Made by a program: the position numbers and the translations under genes
Shown here: in pieces, positions 1-7,931 of the stretch
Numbering within the stretch: the stretch's first letter is position 1
Layout: each line of letters opens with the position of its first letter
Notes under the pieces: model-generated
Database searches by the model: none
Told to the model about the DNA's origin: nothing
What the model saw: the letters and a program-made list of their open reading frames with translations, nothing else
From: a virus
Direction: 5' to 3' (one strand)
IMG/VR virus record: IMGVR_UViG_3300044608_000283
Span: 1-20,177 of that record
Length of the DNA stretch: 20,177 bases

Positions 1-263
1 ATAAGCGGTGGGCCTATTGGAGCTGTAGGAGGAAATGCTGACGCAAGCATTCCGGCCCCAATTGTTAATTCAGGCGCTATTGCACCTAACCCAGCGCCAC
101 CAATTGCAGACCCAACAACCTCTCTGCCACGCTGCATAAATGTTTTTTCTTTTGGTTTTGGCTGCGGCTCAAGGCTTGGAACGCTTGATGAAGGCAAATC
201 ATCTTTTGGAACTGACGTTCCACGCAAGGAGTTAGGAAGGTCGTCTTCAGGTACAGCAGCCAT
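1..263 (-). CDS. N-terminus of probable internal virion protein (partial)
   Basis: The frame opens with ATG at 263, overlaps the stop of the upstream gene (TAATG) and stays open for 87 codons to the window edge, so only the N-terminus is present. It starts MAAVPEDDLPNSLRG and shows a repeated V-P-x-D-D-L-P motif near residues 4-10 and 18-24, then a Pro/Lys-rich linker. From about residue 49 a small-residue hydrophobic stretch follows (GSAIGGAGLGAIAPE), which looks like a glycine-zipper membrane segment. Short DDLP motifs near the N-terminus are common in large phage structural or ejected proteins, and the place behind three similar proteins fits. A catalytic domain such as a lytic transglycosylase could lie downstream but is not visible here. 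The reading frame is certain; the role is inference from context. Confidence 0.72.
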   Translation of the reverse strand, partial: MAAVPEDDLPNSLRGTSVPKDDLPSSSVPSLEPQPKPKEKTFMQRGREVVGSAIGGAGLGAIAPELTIGAGMLASAFPPTAPIGPPL

Positions 264-1714
264 TACTTGTACTCCCATGCCCCGTTGCGAAACACAATTG
301 GTTTACCAGACTTAGAAGTTGATTCTTGCCCTTCTTGCGGCCCCGCTTGAGGCGAAGGTTGCATCATGACTGGCGCTGCTGTTTGATAAGGGTTAACTCT
401 TTCGCCTGCAACAACCCCTGTATTCATTCCCGGCCTTACTTGTATAGCAGGCAAACCGGTAAACATTTGGCGATACACATCAATTGTGTCCTGCACGCCG
501 CGAGACATAATTTTTAATTTTTCATCAATAACTTGTGGGGTATCTCCTGGCTGAGGAACAGCACCATAGTTTCGCAATGCTTCAGCGCCAGTAACTGCTT
601 TTCCTGATTGGTCTAGATAATACTTATTTCTCATCCGAATAATCTTTGTCATGAATTGACGCACTTCTGGATCGCGTTCTGTTTGCATGACTTGAGAAAG
701 AAGCATACCCCCTTGTTCGGAGGCCCATTCTTGAGGCCTAGTTTTTTGAATTTTTTCAGCCAACGTTGGATTTTGTAAGTCTTGAACTAATTCATTTATA
801 TCGGCAACAAGTACATTGTCAGAAACAAATTTTTTAGTCACATCTGAACCAGGTTTTAACGAACCTTGTTGCGATTTTTGTTCTGCAAGTTCGCGCCTAA
901 GCTGTAAATTGTTTTCAGCAATCTGTTTTTGTACCGCCATCTGCTCTCTGCGCAACTCCGCTTGTTGTTGCAATTGAAACATTGTCTGTGATGCGCGGTC
1001 AGAACCTTCTATAGCTTTATTAAGAGCATCTTGTGCTTGCTTATATTGCCCTGCTCTCATTGAAGCAGCAAACACACTATTTTGATTCTCAGCTTCTAAA
1101 ACTTTTAATTCACCTTCGGCAGCCTTGCGGTCGGTTTGCAACAAACTCATAGCACGATTAAATCGTTCTAAGGTCTGTTTGTTGTTTTCTTTAATAGCGT
1201 CAACGTTTTTAGAAAAAACATCTAGTTCACGCTTGTAAACATCTTGCCTTCCTTGACGAAAACCTTCTACAGCTCCGTTAAGAGCTGCCATAGCAGCCAT
1301 CCCTGACCGCTTGCTAGCGCCACCAGTAAGGAAACCAGCAACAATACTAAGGCCAAGTACGTTTCGGATGTCTTCAAAGTTTGCAACACTAGGCTCAAAT
1401 GGTGGAATCTCTGCCTGACGATATTCAGGCGATTCCATAAGGGCTCGTTCTTTTACAGCAAATTCTTCGCCAATTTCTTTTTGGCGCGTAGCCATACCCG
1501 TACGCTGTTTAGCAATTTCCGCAGTAGACTTTTCCGCTTCTGCACGTTGAGCCTCCATAAGAGAAGGTAACTCTTCTTCCGCTGCGGTTCCACGGCTAAT
1601 GCGTCGCTGCATTCTCTGTTCAGGCGTTTCTTGCGCTGGAACTTGAGAAAATGTTGAACGCATTGCCCTTGTAATCGGGTCGCCTGTCGTACCAAGAGCG
1701 TCTTGCAGTGCCAT
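263..1714 (-). CDS. Probable internal virion / DNA-ejection protein, coiled coil
   Basis: This 483-residue protein has no enzymatic motif that I recognise. Residues 30-100 are charged and helical. Residues 119-152 form a small-residue hydrophobic block (LGLSIVAGFLTGGAS, then MAAMAALNGAVEGF) that could insert in a membrane. Residues 155-285 are a long Gln/Glu/Lys/Arg-rich helical region, probably coiled coil, and the last 60 residues are Pro/Gln-rich. A hydrophobic glycine-zipper block followed by a long helix is the usual look of internal virion proteins of podoviruses, which leave the head and form a conduit for DNA. It starts 2 nt after the preceding stop (TAATCATG) and its own stop overlaps the next start, so it is translationally coupled. 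The alternative is a tail or tape-measure-like protein. Confidence 0.72.
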   Translation of the reverse strand: MALQDALGTTGDPITRAMRSTFSQVPAQETPEQRMQRRISRGTAAEEELPSLMEAQRAEAEKSTAEIAKQRTGMATRQKEIGEEFAVKERALMESPEYRQAEIPPFEPSVANFEDIRNVLGLSIVAGFLTGGASKRSGMAAMAALNGAVEGFRQGRQDVYKRELDVFSKNVDAIKENNKQTLERFNRAMSLLQTDRKAAEGELKVLEAENQNSVFAASMRAGQYKQAQDALNKAIEGSDRASQTMFQLQQQAELRREQMAVQKQIAENNLQLRRELAEQKSQQGSLKPGSDVTKKFVSDNVLVADINELVQDLQNPTLAEKIQKTRPQEWASEQGGMLLSQVMQTERDPEVRQFMTKIIRMRNKYYLDQSGKAVTGAEALRNYGAVPQPGDTPQVIDEKLKIMSRGVQDTIDVYRQMFTGLPAIQVRPGMNTGVVAGERVNPYQTAAPVMMQPSPQAGPQEGQESTSKSGKPIVFRNGAWEYK

Positions 1715-1716
1715 GA

Positions 1717-2727
1717 TTAGCCTTTACCAGGAACAGTTGCAGTCGTTGATGTCGTAACAGGCGTTGTAGTCGTGCCGTAAATCGTGCGATACAAGTTAGT
1801 CAGCGTTGTATTCAGCATGTCGCGTGTAGCTTGGTCGGCAGCATAACCAGCCTTAATAGCCGCCGCTTGATACTGATCGCCAATGCCTGCAATCTTCAAA
1901 CCTTGATCAAGCACATCTTGCGCTGCACGCTGCTCTCTCATCACAGCCTGAGCCTGAGCTTGTTGCGCTGCGGTACCAGAGGTTAAACCACGTTGCGCTA
2001 ATTGCTGGCGCTCTCTTGCCGCCAACGCTTCGAGTTGCTGACGCTGTACAGGTGTAATCTCACCGCGCTGACCAGCCGCAATCATTTGTTGACCTAACGC
2101 TCGTTGCGGCGCACCAATAGCCGCTAACTCATTTTGCATACGTCTTGCTTGCTGACCAGCCTGTCTTGCTTGATAAATTGCAGCGGCTGTTCCAAGACCT
2201 GCTAAACCTTCTCTCGTACCAAGCACTTGCTTTGCGCCGCCCATGATGCGTTCTTGCATAGACCTTGGCTCTTCCGATGCAGGAAAATCCATTTGCATCT
2301 GTTTTGCATCGTAGTAACGAACATCAGGAATGCCCATGTCAGACGGCAATCGTTGCGGCGCAGCAATTGGTTCAAACGTGTCGTAAGTAAACCCTTGAGT
2401 TTGCATGGCTGGTTCAAAGCCTGGTGAAGCAGAAGGAGCTTCGTAAGTATCGTAAGTAAAACCTTGTTGTATATCTGGCGTAGATACAGGCATTGAAAAT
2501 GGAGCGCCTTCATAACCGAAACCGTAATTCTCTGGGTCTTCCTGAAACTCAGGTAATCCTGTCATAGGATTGATTGCACCAGAGCCACCATTAGCCTTGA
2601 GCATCTCTGCTTCTCTAGGCGTAATGTGCGCTAACACCGTGTCTTTACCGCGCCCATGCTGCCGCACTAACTCAGCTAATCGCTGTATATCGACACCACC
2701 AAGTAATGCTGCAAGTTGCTTTGCCAT
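1717..2727 (-). CDS. Probable internal virion protein
   Basis: This 336-residue protein has three parts. Residues 1-62 carry a conserved-looking segment (LAHITPREAEMLKANGGSG, then INPMTGLPEF) that I associate with internal or tail-tip proteins of aquatic podoviruses. Residues 85-125 hold two copies of a GFTYDT motif (89-94 and 112-117) in a Pro/Tyr-rich linker. Residues 155-300 are Ala/Gln/Arg-rich helix, including a small-residue patch (GLAGLGTAAAIY) near 174-185, and the tail is Thr-rich. No catalytic motif is visible. It begins 2 nt after the stop of the 1059-residue gene and ends 2 nt before the next start. Membership of the ejection-protein set is inferred from position, composition and the lack of membrane-anchor or enzyme features. 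Confidence 0.7.
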   Translation of the reverse strand: MAKQLAALLGGVDIQRLAELVRQHGRGKDTVLAHITPREAEMLKANGGSGAINPMTGLPEFQEDPENYGFGYEGAPFSMPVSTPDIQQGFTYDTYEAPSASPGFEPAMQTQGFTYDTFEPIAAPQRLPSDMGIPDVRYYDAKQMQMDFPASEEPRSMQERIMGGAKQVLGTREGLAGLGTAAAIYQARQAGQQARRMQNELAAIGAPQRALGQQMIAAGQRGEITPVQRQQLEALAARERQQLAQRGLTSGTAAQQAQAQAVMREQRAAQDVLDQGLKIAGIGDQYQAAAIKAGYAADQATRDMLNTTLTNLYRTIYGTTTTPVTTSTTATVPGKG

Positions 2728-2729
2728 GA

Positions 2730-5700
2730 TCAGATTCCTAATGCTCGACGCAGTTTTAATGATCTAACGTTCCATACTGGTTGCTGCTCTTCTTCACCAG
2801 TACCTTCAACATCATCACCCATGCCTTCAGACAACTGCACTCTGGTCGGCAAAATACTTGACCCTGTATCTACAACCCTTGTCCCTGGCTTTGGCGTATA
2901 CACGGGTCTTGGTGCAATTGCAAGTTGTTCTTCTGTAGCCACATCTGCTGGGCCTGCAACAGAACCTGGCGTTGTATCTTCAGGTTCTGCAACAGGTTCT
3001 GCACGTTCTACAGGTTGTTCTTCAATTCTGTCTAAACCCAAGAAACGTATGATGTCGTCATCTTCACCATAGGTCGGTGTTGTTTCTTCTGCGGGGCCAG
3101 TATCAAGCGCAGGGCCGGTGTTAACAGGTCTAGTTCCTGTTGGTGTTGTATCTAAGAAAGTTGTATCTTGGCCTGTTGTATCGACAGGCGATACGGTATC
3201 GATATTGACTCTTCCTGTTGTACCAGTTAAGTCAATCGTTTCTGTCACTGAAGGCTGTGTAGTCGGTGTCACAGCCGGAGTAGTAGTCGGTCGTGTGGCA
3301 GGCGTGGTTGTTGGTTGTGTCGCAGGTTTTGTTTCAGTACCACCTTGCGTGATAACTGTAGGCCCACCTTGCTGACCCGTTGATACCGTTGGCGTACCTG
3401 CTGGTTGCGTACTTGGCTGTTGAGTAACACCTCTTTGGCGAACCATCTCAGACAAGACTTCAATTTCTTGGCCTACCTGAGCAACAGTCGGGTTGCCTGC
3501 AAGCAAGATGCGAATAGCACCAGGACTAGATGGCAAACCTTTTAGCGCAAGTAACTCAGCAACTACTTCTGGCGTAGCAGGAACATTGGCGCTATACGGG
3601 GCTGCTGATATGGGCGCTGTCGGCTTTCCTACGTCTGCACCATTACCTCCGGTTTGCGCAACCTCTGTCGATACAGGCACGCCGCCTGTTGTGGCTGGGC
3701 CTGTTGTGGCTGGGCCTGTTGTGGCTGGGCCTGTTGTGGCTGGGCCGCTAACAGTCGGGGTTGTCGTCGGGCCACCGCCAGACGTAAGTTGATTGCCAGC
3801 AGTAATCGTGAGTGATTGGCCTTGCGTTACTGGTGCGCCAGTTGCAGTATCTGTTGCACCAACAATCTTTGTTGCACCAGAGCTATCAATTACTAACGCT
3901 GTATTGCTAGCAGGGTCAGTGCTAATAACAACTGCCGTATTAGGCGCACTAGGAATAACTTGTTGACCACCTGTTCTTGCTGCGACAACAGGTTCAATTG
4001 CTAATGTTCCACCGGCAGCAGGTGTTTGATCAGCAGGTAACGGCGTTGAACGAACTGTAATCGTGCCAAGCGAAGGCAATCCTTGTTGCGCAATATTCTG
4101 ACCGGCAGCGGCGATCTCTTCACCAGTTTGCACAGCAGCGGTCGTCTTGCCGCCAAGAACACCACCTAATACGGCATTGCCAAGTGCCTTGCTCTTATCG
4201 CCGGTAAGAAGGTAAGTTGTTAGACCTTCTTCTAAAAACTCATTAAAACTCTCTTTAAGTGGATTTAGTAACTTAGAACCGGCACCAGGAATCAAGCTCA
4301 TGGCAGCAGTTACTGCGCCTGCAACACCAGCATCGTTTCTTGCAGCGGCAACCAATTGCTCTGTTGTAAGGTTCGGGTAAGCTGCACGCAACTCGTCAAT
4401 CTTTTGCAAGGCTTGATTGCCAGCAGACTCTGCAATATTGAGTGCAAAACTACCAACCAGTGCTGCGGCTCTACCAGGTATAAGCAGTTGAGGTAGCTCT
4501 TGCGCCAGCTCTTTACTAACAAGCGTTAGCGAGCCAAGCGGATTATTCAAAGTCGCTTCAATAACAGCTTTTGCTATCTCAGTAATAGTTGCATTCGGAT
4601 TAGATGCTGTGGCGTAGATTTGATTGATAAAGGCTTGTTGCTGCTGTTTAACATCAGCAGGTATAAGCGCTTCACCACCTTCTTCGATGACTTTTAAATA
4701 GTCAATAGCACGTTGCAATCTTTCAGGCGCAATACCAAGTTGCTGGCCTGCCGACAACCAACTTTTTCCAAGTTCAGCAAGACCTGATTGCAAGATGCCG
4801 CGAGTCGTATCAAAGAAACCGGCCTGCACTAATGCTGGGTCACGTTCGCCCATGACGTAATCAACAGGGCCAGCACCGGATAAATCTTCGTATTCACCTA
4901 CAAAGCCAGCGCCTGATGCAGCTCTTGCAGCTCTTGCTTCATCTTGATTAATGGCGGTCGATGCGCCTCTTGTAAAGCCTTGTATAAAAGATTGACCTGG
5001 GTCGCCACCAGTAGCTAATGCCTGCGCAATACTTGTTCCACCTGAAACCAAACCGCTATCAATTGTTCTGTCACCAGTAATACTTAAGTCACCCGCAAGT
5101 GATTGAGCGCCAGAAGCAATCAATGAGTTAACAACAGCATTCTCAACATTGCCGCCCATAAGCTGAGCGCCAGCAGCGGCTTTTACTGCGTTATCAATAA
5201 TCGGATTGCCAACGACATTAGGAATGATTGAGCTTGCAACGTTTTGTTTTATTGCTGTTTCAATCGGTACGCCTTGAGCGACCTGAATGCTTGTATTGAT
5301 AATGCCTTGCCCAACGACTTGAGCTACTGCTGCATTAGTAATACCAAGCGCATTGCCAATAGCTGAGGCATAAGGGCCAAGTACAGGAGCCGCAAGCAAT
5401 CCAGCAGCCATACCAACAAAATCTTTGAAGGCTTGATCTGGATGCTCACCTTTATAGAATTGCCCTTCACCTACAGGAACAAGCTGATCACCTTGCACAG
5501 CATACATCTGCGCATAACGTTCACGATTTGGCCCACCTGTCTTGCCAGCAATGTGATAAAACTGGTTGCCATTGACATCGGTATAAGGCGTAATGCTCGT
5601 GCTTGTATGGCCTACAAGCGCTTGATAAATTGGGTTTGCAGCATCAACATTTTGAGACAACCATTCAAGCGCTGTCATTGGTTGGGTTTCATACCCAACG

Positions 5701-5909
5701 ACACCTTGTTCATTCTCAATAGGAACCTGTTTAGTTTCAAAGTCAGTTACACCAGCAAAAGGGTTAGGCAATGACATGCCTGGGCCAAGATTTCTGACCG
5801 CTGTTGCTTGCTCATTAGCTGAAGGTAATGCAGCAGGATTTACGCCGACTTCTTGAATCAGACTTTCAACCATTGTTGGGTCGTCAAGTAGTCGTCGAGT
5901 AGTTGCCAT
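2730..5909 (-). CDS. Very large internal virion / ejection protein with Thr/Pro-rich region
   Basis: This is the largest gene here (1059 residues) and it starts directly after the preceding stop (TAAATG). Residues 1-160 look globular. From about 160 to 330 the chain is Ala/Gly/Val/Ile-rich with amphipathic or membrane-active character (FVGMAAGLLAAPVLGPYAS; IGNALGITNAAVAQVV). Residues 340-640 are mostly helical, with a second hydrophobic glycine-rich block near 535-610. Residues about 640-960 are low-complexity Thr/Pro/Gly/Gln sequence containing an exact PATTG repeat. The C-terminus is acidic and then basic (SLKLRRALGI). I find no transglycosylase, peptidase or nuclease motif. Size, position after the fibres and membrane-active composition suggest an ejected internal protein comparable in role to T7 gp15/gp16 or P22 gp16/gp20, but I cannot show homology. 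Confidence 0.72.
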   Translation of the reverse strand: MATTRRLLDDPTMVESLIQEVGVNPAALPSANEQATAVRNLGPGMSLPNPFAGVTDFETKQVPIENEQGVVGYETQPMTALEWLSQNVDAANPIYQALVGHTSTSITPYTDVNGNQFYHIAGKTGGPNRERYAQMYAVQGDQLVPVGEGQFYKGEHPDQAFKDFVGMAAGLLAAPVLGPYASAIGNALGITNAAVAQVVGQGIINTSIQVAQGVPIETAIKQNVASSIIPNVVGNPIIDNAVKAAAGAQLMGGNVENAVVNSLIASGAQSLAGDLSITGDRTIDSGLVSGGTSIAQALATGGDPGQSFIQGFTRGASTAINQDEARAARAASGAGFVGEYEDLSGAGPVDYVMGERDPALVQAGFFDTTRGILQSGLAELGKSWLSAGQQLGIAPERLQRAIDYLKVIEEGGEALIPADVKQQQQAFINQIYATASNPNATITEIAKAVIEATLNNPLGSLTLVSKELAQELPQLLIPGRAAALVGSFALNIAESAGNQALQKIDELRAAYPNLTTEQLVAAARNDAGVAGAVTAAMSLIPGAGSKLLNPLKESFNEFLEEGLTTYLLTGDKSKALGNAVLGGVLGGKTTAAVQTGEEIAAAGQNIAQQGLPSLGTITVRSTPLPADQTPAAGGTLAIEPVVAARTGGQQVIPSAPNTAVVISTDPASNTALVIDSSGATKIVGATDTATGAPVTQGQSLTITAGNQLTSGGGPTTTPTVSGPATTGPATTGPATTGPATTGGVPVSTEVAQTGGNGADVGKPTAPISAAPYSANVPATPEVVAELLALKGLPSSPGAIRILLAGNPTVAQVGQEIEVLSEMVRQRGVTQQPSTQPAGTPTVSTGQQGGPTVITQGGTETKPATQPTTTPATRPTTTPAVTPTTQPSVTETIDLTGTTGRVNIDTVSPVDTTGQDTTFLDTTPTGTRPVNTGPALDTGPAEETTPTYGEDDDIIRFLGLDRIEEQPVERAEPVAEPEDTTPGSVAGPADVATEEQLAIAPRPVYTPKPGTRVVDTGSSILPTRVQLSEGMGDDVEGTGEEEQQPVWNVRSLKLRRALGI
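3685..3744 (-). repeat. Four exact 15-bp tandem repeats
   Basis: Four perfect head-to-tail copies of a 15-nt unit (plus-strand cctgttgtggctggg) lie inside the 1059-residue gene. They encode the pentapeptide PATTG/GPATT about four times near residues 722-742. The length is a multiple of three, so copy-number changes would keep the frame. The repeat sits inside the longer Thr/Pro-rich low-complexity region. Confidence 0.97.
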
Positions 5910-6248
5910 TTACAGTCCTAGTGCATTGATGATTTGCTGGTGAATCAATAAATGGCCTTGCAACCATTCATAAAAGTCATCTTCCTGGTTCCAGTCCGTA
6001 TCAAACAAGTCAAACGGGTTTTCCAACCCTAACTGCTCTGCAAGCGCGTTATGCTCTACTGAATGCGCCCACAGCCAATCGTCCAAGTCCTCAATGTCAG
6101 CATCGGCTATAGGGAACCGAGGTATCAATATCCCCGTATCCGCAAGCTGATTCGCAAAAGTCTGGTGCTGGACGGCATTTTCAAAGAGCATCTCGCGCAA
6201 GCCATCGCTATCACCAAAAACAACGTTAGATAGAGTCTCCAGATTCAC
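5910..6248 (-). CDS. Unknown 112-residue protein with internal helical repeat
   Basis: This is an acidic small protein of unknown function. It starts at a GTG (6248) inside the end of the preceding gene, with a 23-nt overlap; a weak AGGGG lies about 10 nt upstream. Two C-terminal units can be aligned, residues 58-75 and 95-112, sharing W-L-x-x-H-x-x-x-H and a terminal L-G-L. A weaker first copy sits near residues 21-36 with His28. His28, His66 and His103 are spaced 38 and 37 residues apart, suggesting repeated helical hairpins. Trp and Asp are frequent (DDWLWAH, DTDWNQEDD). It lies between the adhesin cluster and the ejection proteins, so it could be a tail accessory protein. The GTG start is likely but not proven. 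Confidence 0.72.
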   Translation of the reverse strand: MNLETLSNVVFGDSDGLREMLFENAVQHQTFANQLADTGILIPRFPIADADIEDLDDWLWAHSVEHNALAEQLGLENPFDLFDTDWNQEDDFYEWLQGHLLIHQQIINALGL

Positions 6249-6573
6249 TCGAATCTGCCCCTAAACCAAGGTCAATAACAGGAACAATCCACTGACATGT
6301 CGCTTCATCAAGCGTTGCATCATCACTAGGACGCGGTGGAATAAACGCATCACGCACCGGATCGTAGGTGTAGCCGATACCTGCGTAGTTCTTGCGCTTG
6401 CTGCCATTGTAGGAAGTCTGTTTCCAGTGCTGATAACCACCAGACCAAGCTACCAAGAAGTCGATGCCTTTCTGTTCTTGCTCAACACCGTTTTCGTCAA
6501 GCAGTTCGTTGTTGTGAACAACATGCACTTCAAGCACATTGTTGTTCTGATCTAGCTTTGCGAAGTGGGCCAT
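6226..6573 (-). CDS. Conserved aquatic-phage protein of unknown function (MAHFAKLD type)
   Basis: I place the start at ATG 6573, giving 115 residues beginning MAHFAKLDQNNNVLEVHVV. A GAGG Shine-Dalgarno lies 5 nt upstream, and this start lies 7 nt after the stop of the glycine-rich gene. A longer frame would begin at 6630 inside that gene. The sequence matches in style a small protein frequently seen in cyanophages and other aquatic phages: N-terminal MAHFAKLD, middle W-K-Q-T-S-Y-N, then KNYAGIGYTYDPVRDAFIPP and a Cys-x-Trp near the end. Its function is not established to my knowledge. Frequent occurrence beside tail-fibre genes suggests a virion or tail role, which is inference. The last 23 nt overlap the next gene. 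Confidence 0.8.
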   Translation of the reverse strand: MAHFAKLDQNNNVLEVHVVHNNELLDENGVEQEQKGIDFLVAWSGGYQHWKQTSYNGSKRKNYAGIGYTYDPVRDAFIPPRPSDDATLDEATCQWIVPVIDLGLGADSSESGDSI

Positions 6574-6580
6574 ATCAACC

Positions 6581-7489
6581 TCAGAATGTGATGGAGCCGT
6601 TGCCGGTCCATGAGTAAATGCGATAACCACCAGACGTTGTCACAGTCGGGCTTCCGGTTGTTGAGGTTGCAGCGGGATAAGTGTCTGGATAACGAATAGC
6701 GACAAAGCCAGAGCCGCCGTTTCCGCCATTTGTGGTGCCAGTTGCAGCAGATCCGCCACCACCGCCACCTGTATTGGCAGTGCCGCTTGTTCCGGCGCCT
6801 GAGGTTGATCCGGCGCCGCCGCCTGCCGTTGCAGTTCCTGCTGTTCCGCCACCGCGAGTCCCCGCACCACCACCACCACCGCGAGCAACAGCAGAGCCAG
6901 TGATGCTTGAGGTCACTCCACTTCCGCCATTACCTCCAGTGTTTTCGGCAGAACCGTTAGCACCATTTCCACCAGCACCACCACCGCCACCTCCATAACC
7001 TCTTGAGTTGACCGTCGGGGCAGAAGGAGGCGTTCCGCCTGCATAACCTTGTGCAGTTGTTCCTGCTTTACCTTGACCGGGGCCAAAAACAGTTCCGGCA
7101 GAATCACGCATTACTGCGCCACCACCTCCAGAGCCGCCAACTACACCGTCAATATTTCCGGTTGTTGCTGAACCACCACCGCCCCCGCCTGTACTGATGA
7201 TTGTGTCAAAGTAGGAATTAGTTCCATTTGGACCCTGATTTAACCCACCTGTTCCACCACCACCGACTTGAATGCTGTATGCAACTCCAAACCGTGCGTC
7301 AAATTTTGCTTCGGCGCTTGCGCCGCCCCCTGAGTTTTCTCCGGTAACAGATGACCGATAACCACCTGCTCCACCACCAGCGCCAGAAGCGTTTCCGCCA
7401 CCACCAGCGCCACCCCCTGCTAAAACTAAATATTCAAGAGGAATGCCGGAGGAAAACGAACCAAGCACAAGATTAAGTATTCCAGCCAT
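6581..7489 (-). CDS. Glycine-rich tail adhesin / candidate receptor-binding protein
   Basis: This 302-residue protein is dominated by glycine runs at residues about 25-43, 76-82, 101-124, 164-190, 204-228 and 241-262, separated by Ser/Thr/Asn/Ala spacers. The N-terminus (EYLVLAGGGAGGGG at 19-32) and the C-terminus (GGYRIYSWTGNGSITF at 287-302) are typical of the phage glycine-rich-domain proteins found at fibre tips. T4-like gp38 adhesins use similar glycine-rich motifs to build polyglycine-II sandwiches whose loops bind the receptor; that comparison is structural analogy, not shown homology. The spacers between glycine runs would be the variable, host-specific parts. It follows the 142-residue protein by 3 nt without a strong Shine-Dalgarno. 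It is the best candidate here for the receptor-contact protein. Confidence 0.83.
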   Translation of the reverse strand: MAGILNLVLGSFSSGIPLEYLVLAGGGAGGGGNASGAGGGAGGYRSSVTGENSGGGASAEAKFDARFGVAYSIQVGGGGTGGLNQGPNGTNSYFDTIISTGGGGGGSATTGNIDGVVGGSGGGGAVMRDSAGTVFGPGQGKAGTTAQGYAGGTPPSAPTVNSRGYGGGGGGAGGNGANGSAENTGGNGGSGVTSSITGSAVARGGGGGAGTRGGGTAGTATAGGGAGSTSGAGTSGTANTGGGGGGSAATGTTNGGNGGSGFVAIRYPDTYPAATSTTGSPTVTTSGGYRIYSWTGNGSITF

Positions 7490-7492
7490 GAT

Positions 7493-7921
7493 TTAGCTCA
7501 CGTTTCCGGTGATCACGCACACCGTACCGCTGATAAATAACACTGTTGCAACGCCACGAGTTGCTAACGAAACCGATGCTTTATCACTATCCGTGCCAGC
7601 AATGTAAGCCGTGGTAATGCTGCAAGTAATCGTTATGGAGCCGGTCGTGTTGTTAAAGATCGATACAACATCACCTTCGCTAAACGTTGCATCAGGTATC
7701 GTTATTGAACCACTTGTTCCAACCTGTACGTACTTGCCAACGTCACCTACTGCGAGCGTATAGCTGGTCGTCTTTGTTCCAACCGGAGGTGCGTTCAAAT
7801 AACCAAGCGTTACAGAGTCTGTCGTAGGCAGCGTCTGCGTCAACGATGAGTTTGTATTTGCTGACTGAAGGGTTACTGAACCCGTCCCACTTGCATTGCC
7901 TTTAAGAACTATTGAAGACAT
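7493..7921 (-). CDS. Small tail-fibre protein with duplicated C-terminal domain
   Basis: This 142-residue protein has an AAGGAAG Shine-Dalgarno 5 nt before ATG 7921. Residues 1-42 (VLKGNASGTGSVTLQSANT) resemble the beta-rich linkers of fibres. Residues 44-142 form a domain that aligns along its whole length with the C-terminal 100 residues of the fibre protein at 10377-11075: about 65 of 99 positions are identical by eye, including KTTSYTLA, CSITTAY and SGTVC. The domain is predicted to be all beta and is known from fibre-tip regions of aquatic phages. Lying between the 693-residue fibre and the glycine-rich adhesin, it is probably a distal fibre subunit or an alternative tip. No chaperone motif is seen. 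Confidence 0.8.
   Translation of the reverse strand: MSSIVLKGNASGTGSVTLQSANTNSSLTQTLPTTDSVTLGYLNAPPVGTKTTSYTLAVGDVGKYVQVGTSGSITIPDATFSEGDVVSIFNNTTGSITITCSITTAYIAGTDSDKASVSLATRGVATVLFISGTVCVITGNVS
7496..7792 (-). repeat. Paralogous fibre-tip domain, copy 2
   Basis: This stretch codes residues 44-141 of the 142-residue protein and is the second copy of the domain found at 10380-10679. Protein identity is about 65 percent without gaps, so the pair descends from a duplication or repeated acquisition of one cassette. Confidence 0.9.
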
Positions 7922-7931
7922 GATGCTTCCT

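Noticed and set aside
2716-3072. Open frame of 118 codons on the plus strand in the low-complexity end of the 1059-residue gene
   Set aside because: The long open stretch follows from Thr/Pro/Gly-rich codons on the other strand; no ribosome site or domain is seen.
3685-3744. Short tandem repeats considered as a CRISPR array or iteron origin
   Set aside because: The units are directly adjacent without spacers, lie in frame within a coding region and encode a regular pentapeptide.
6581-7489. Collagen-like triple-helix protein
   Set aside because: Glycines occur in runs rather than in a regular Gly-x-y pattern, so a glycine-rich adhesin fits better.
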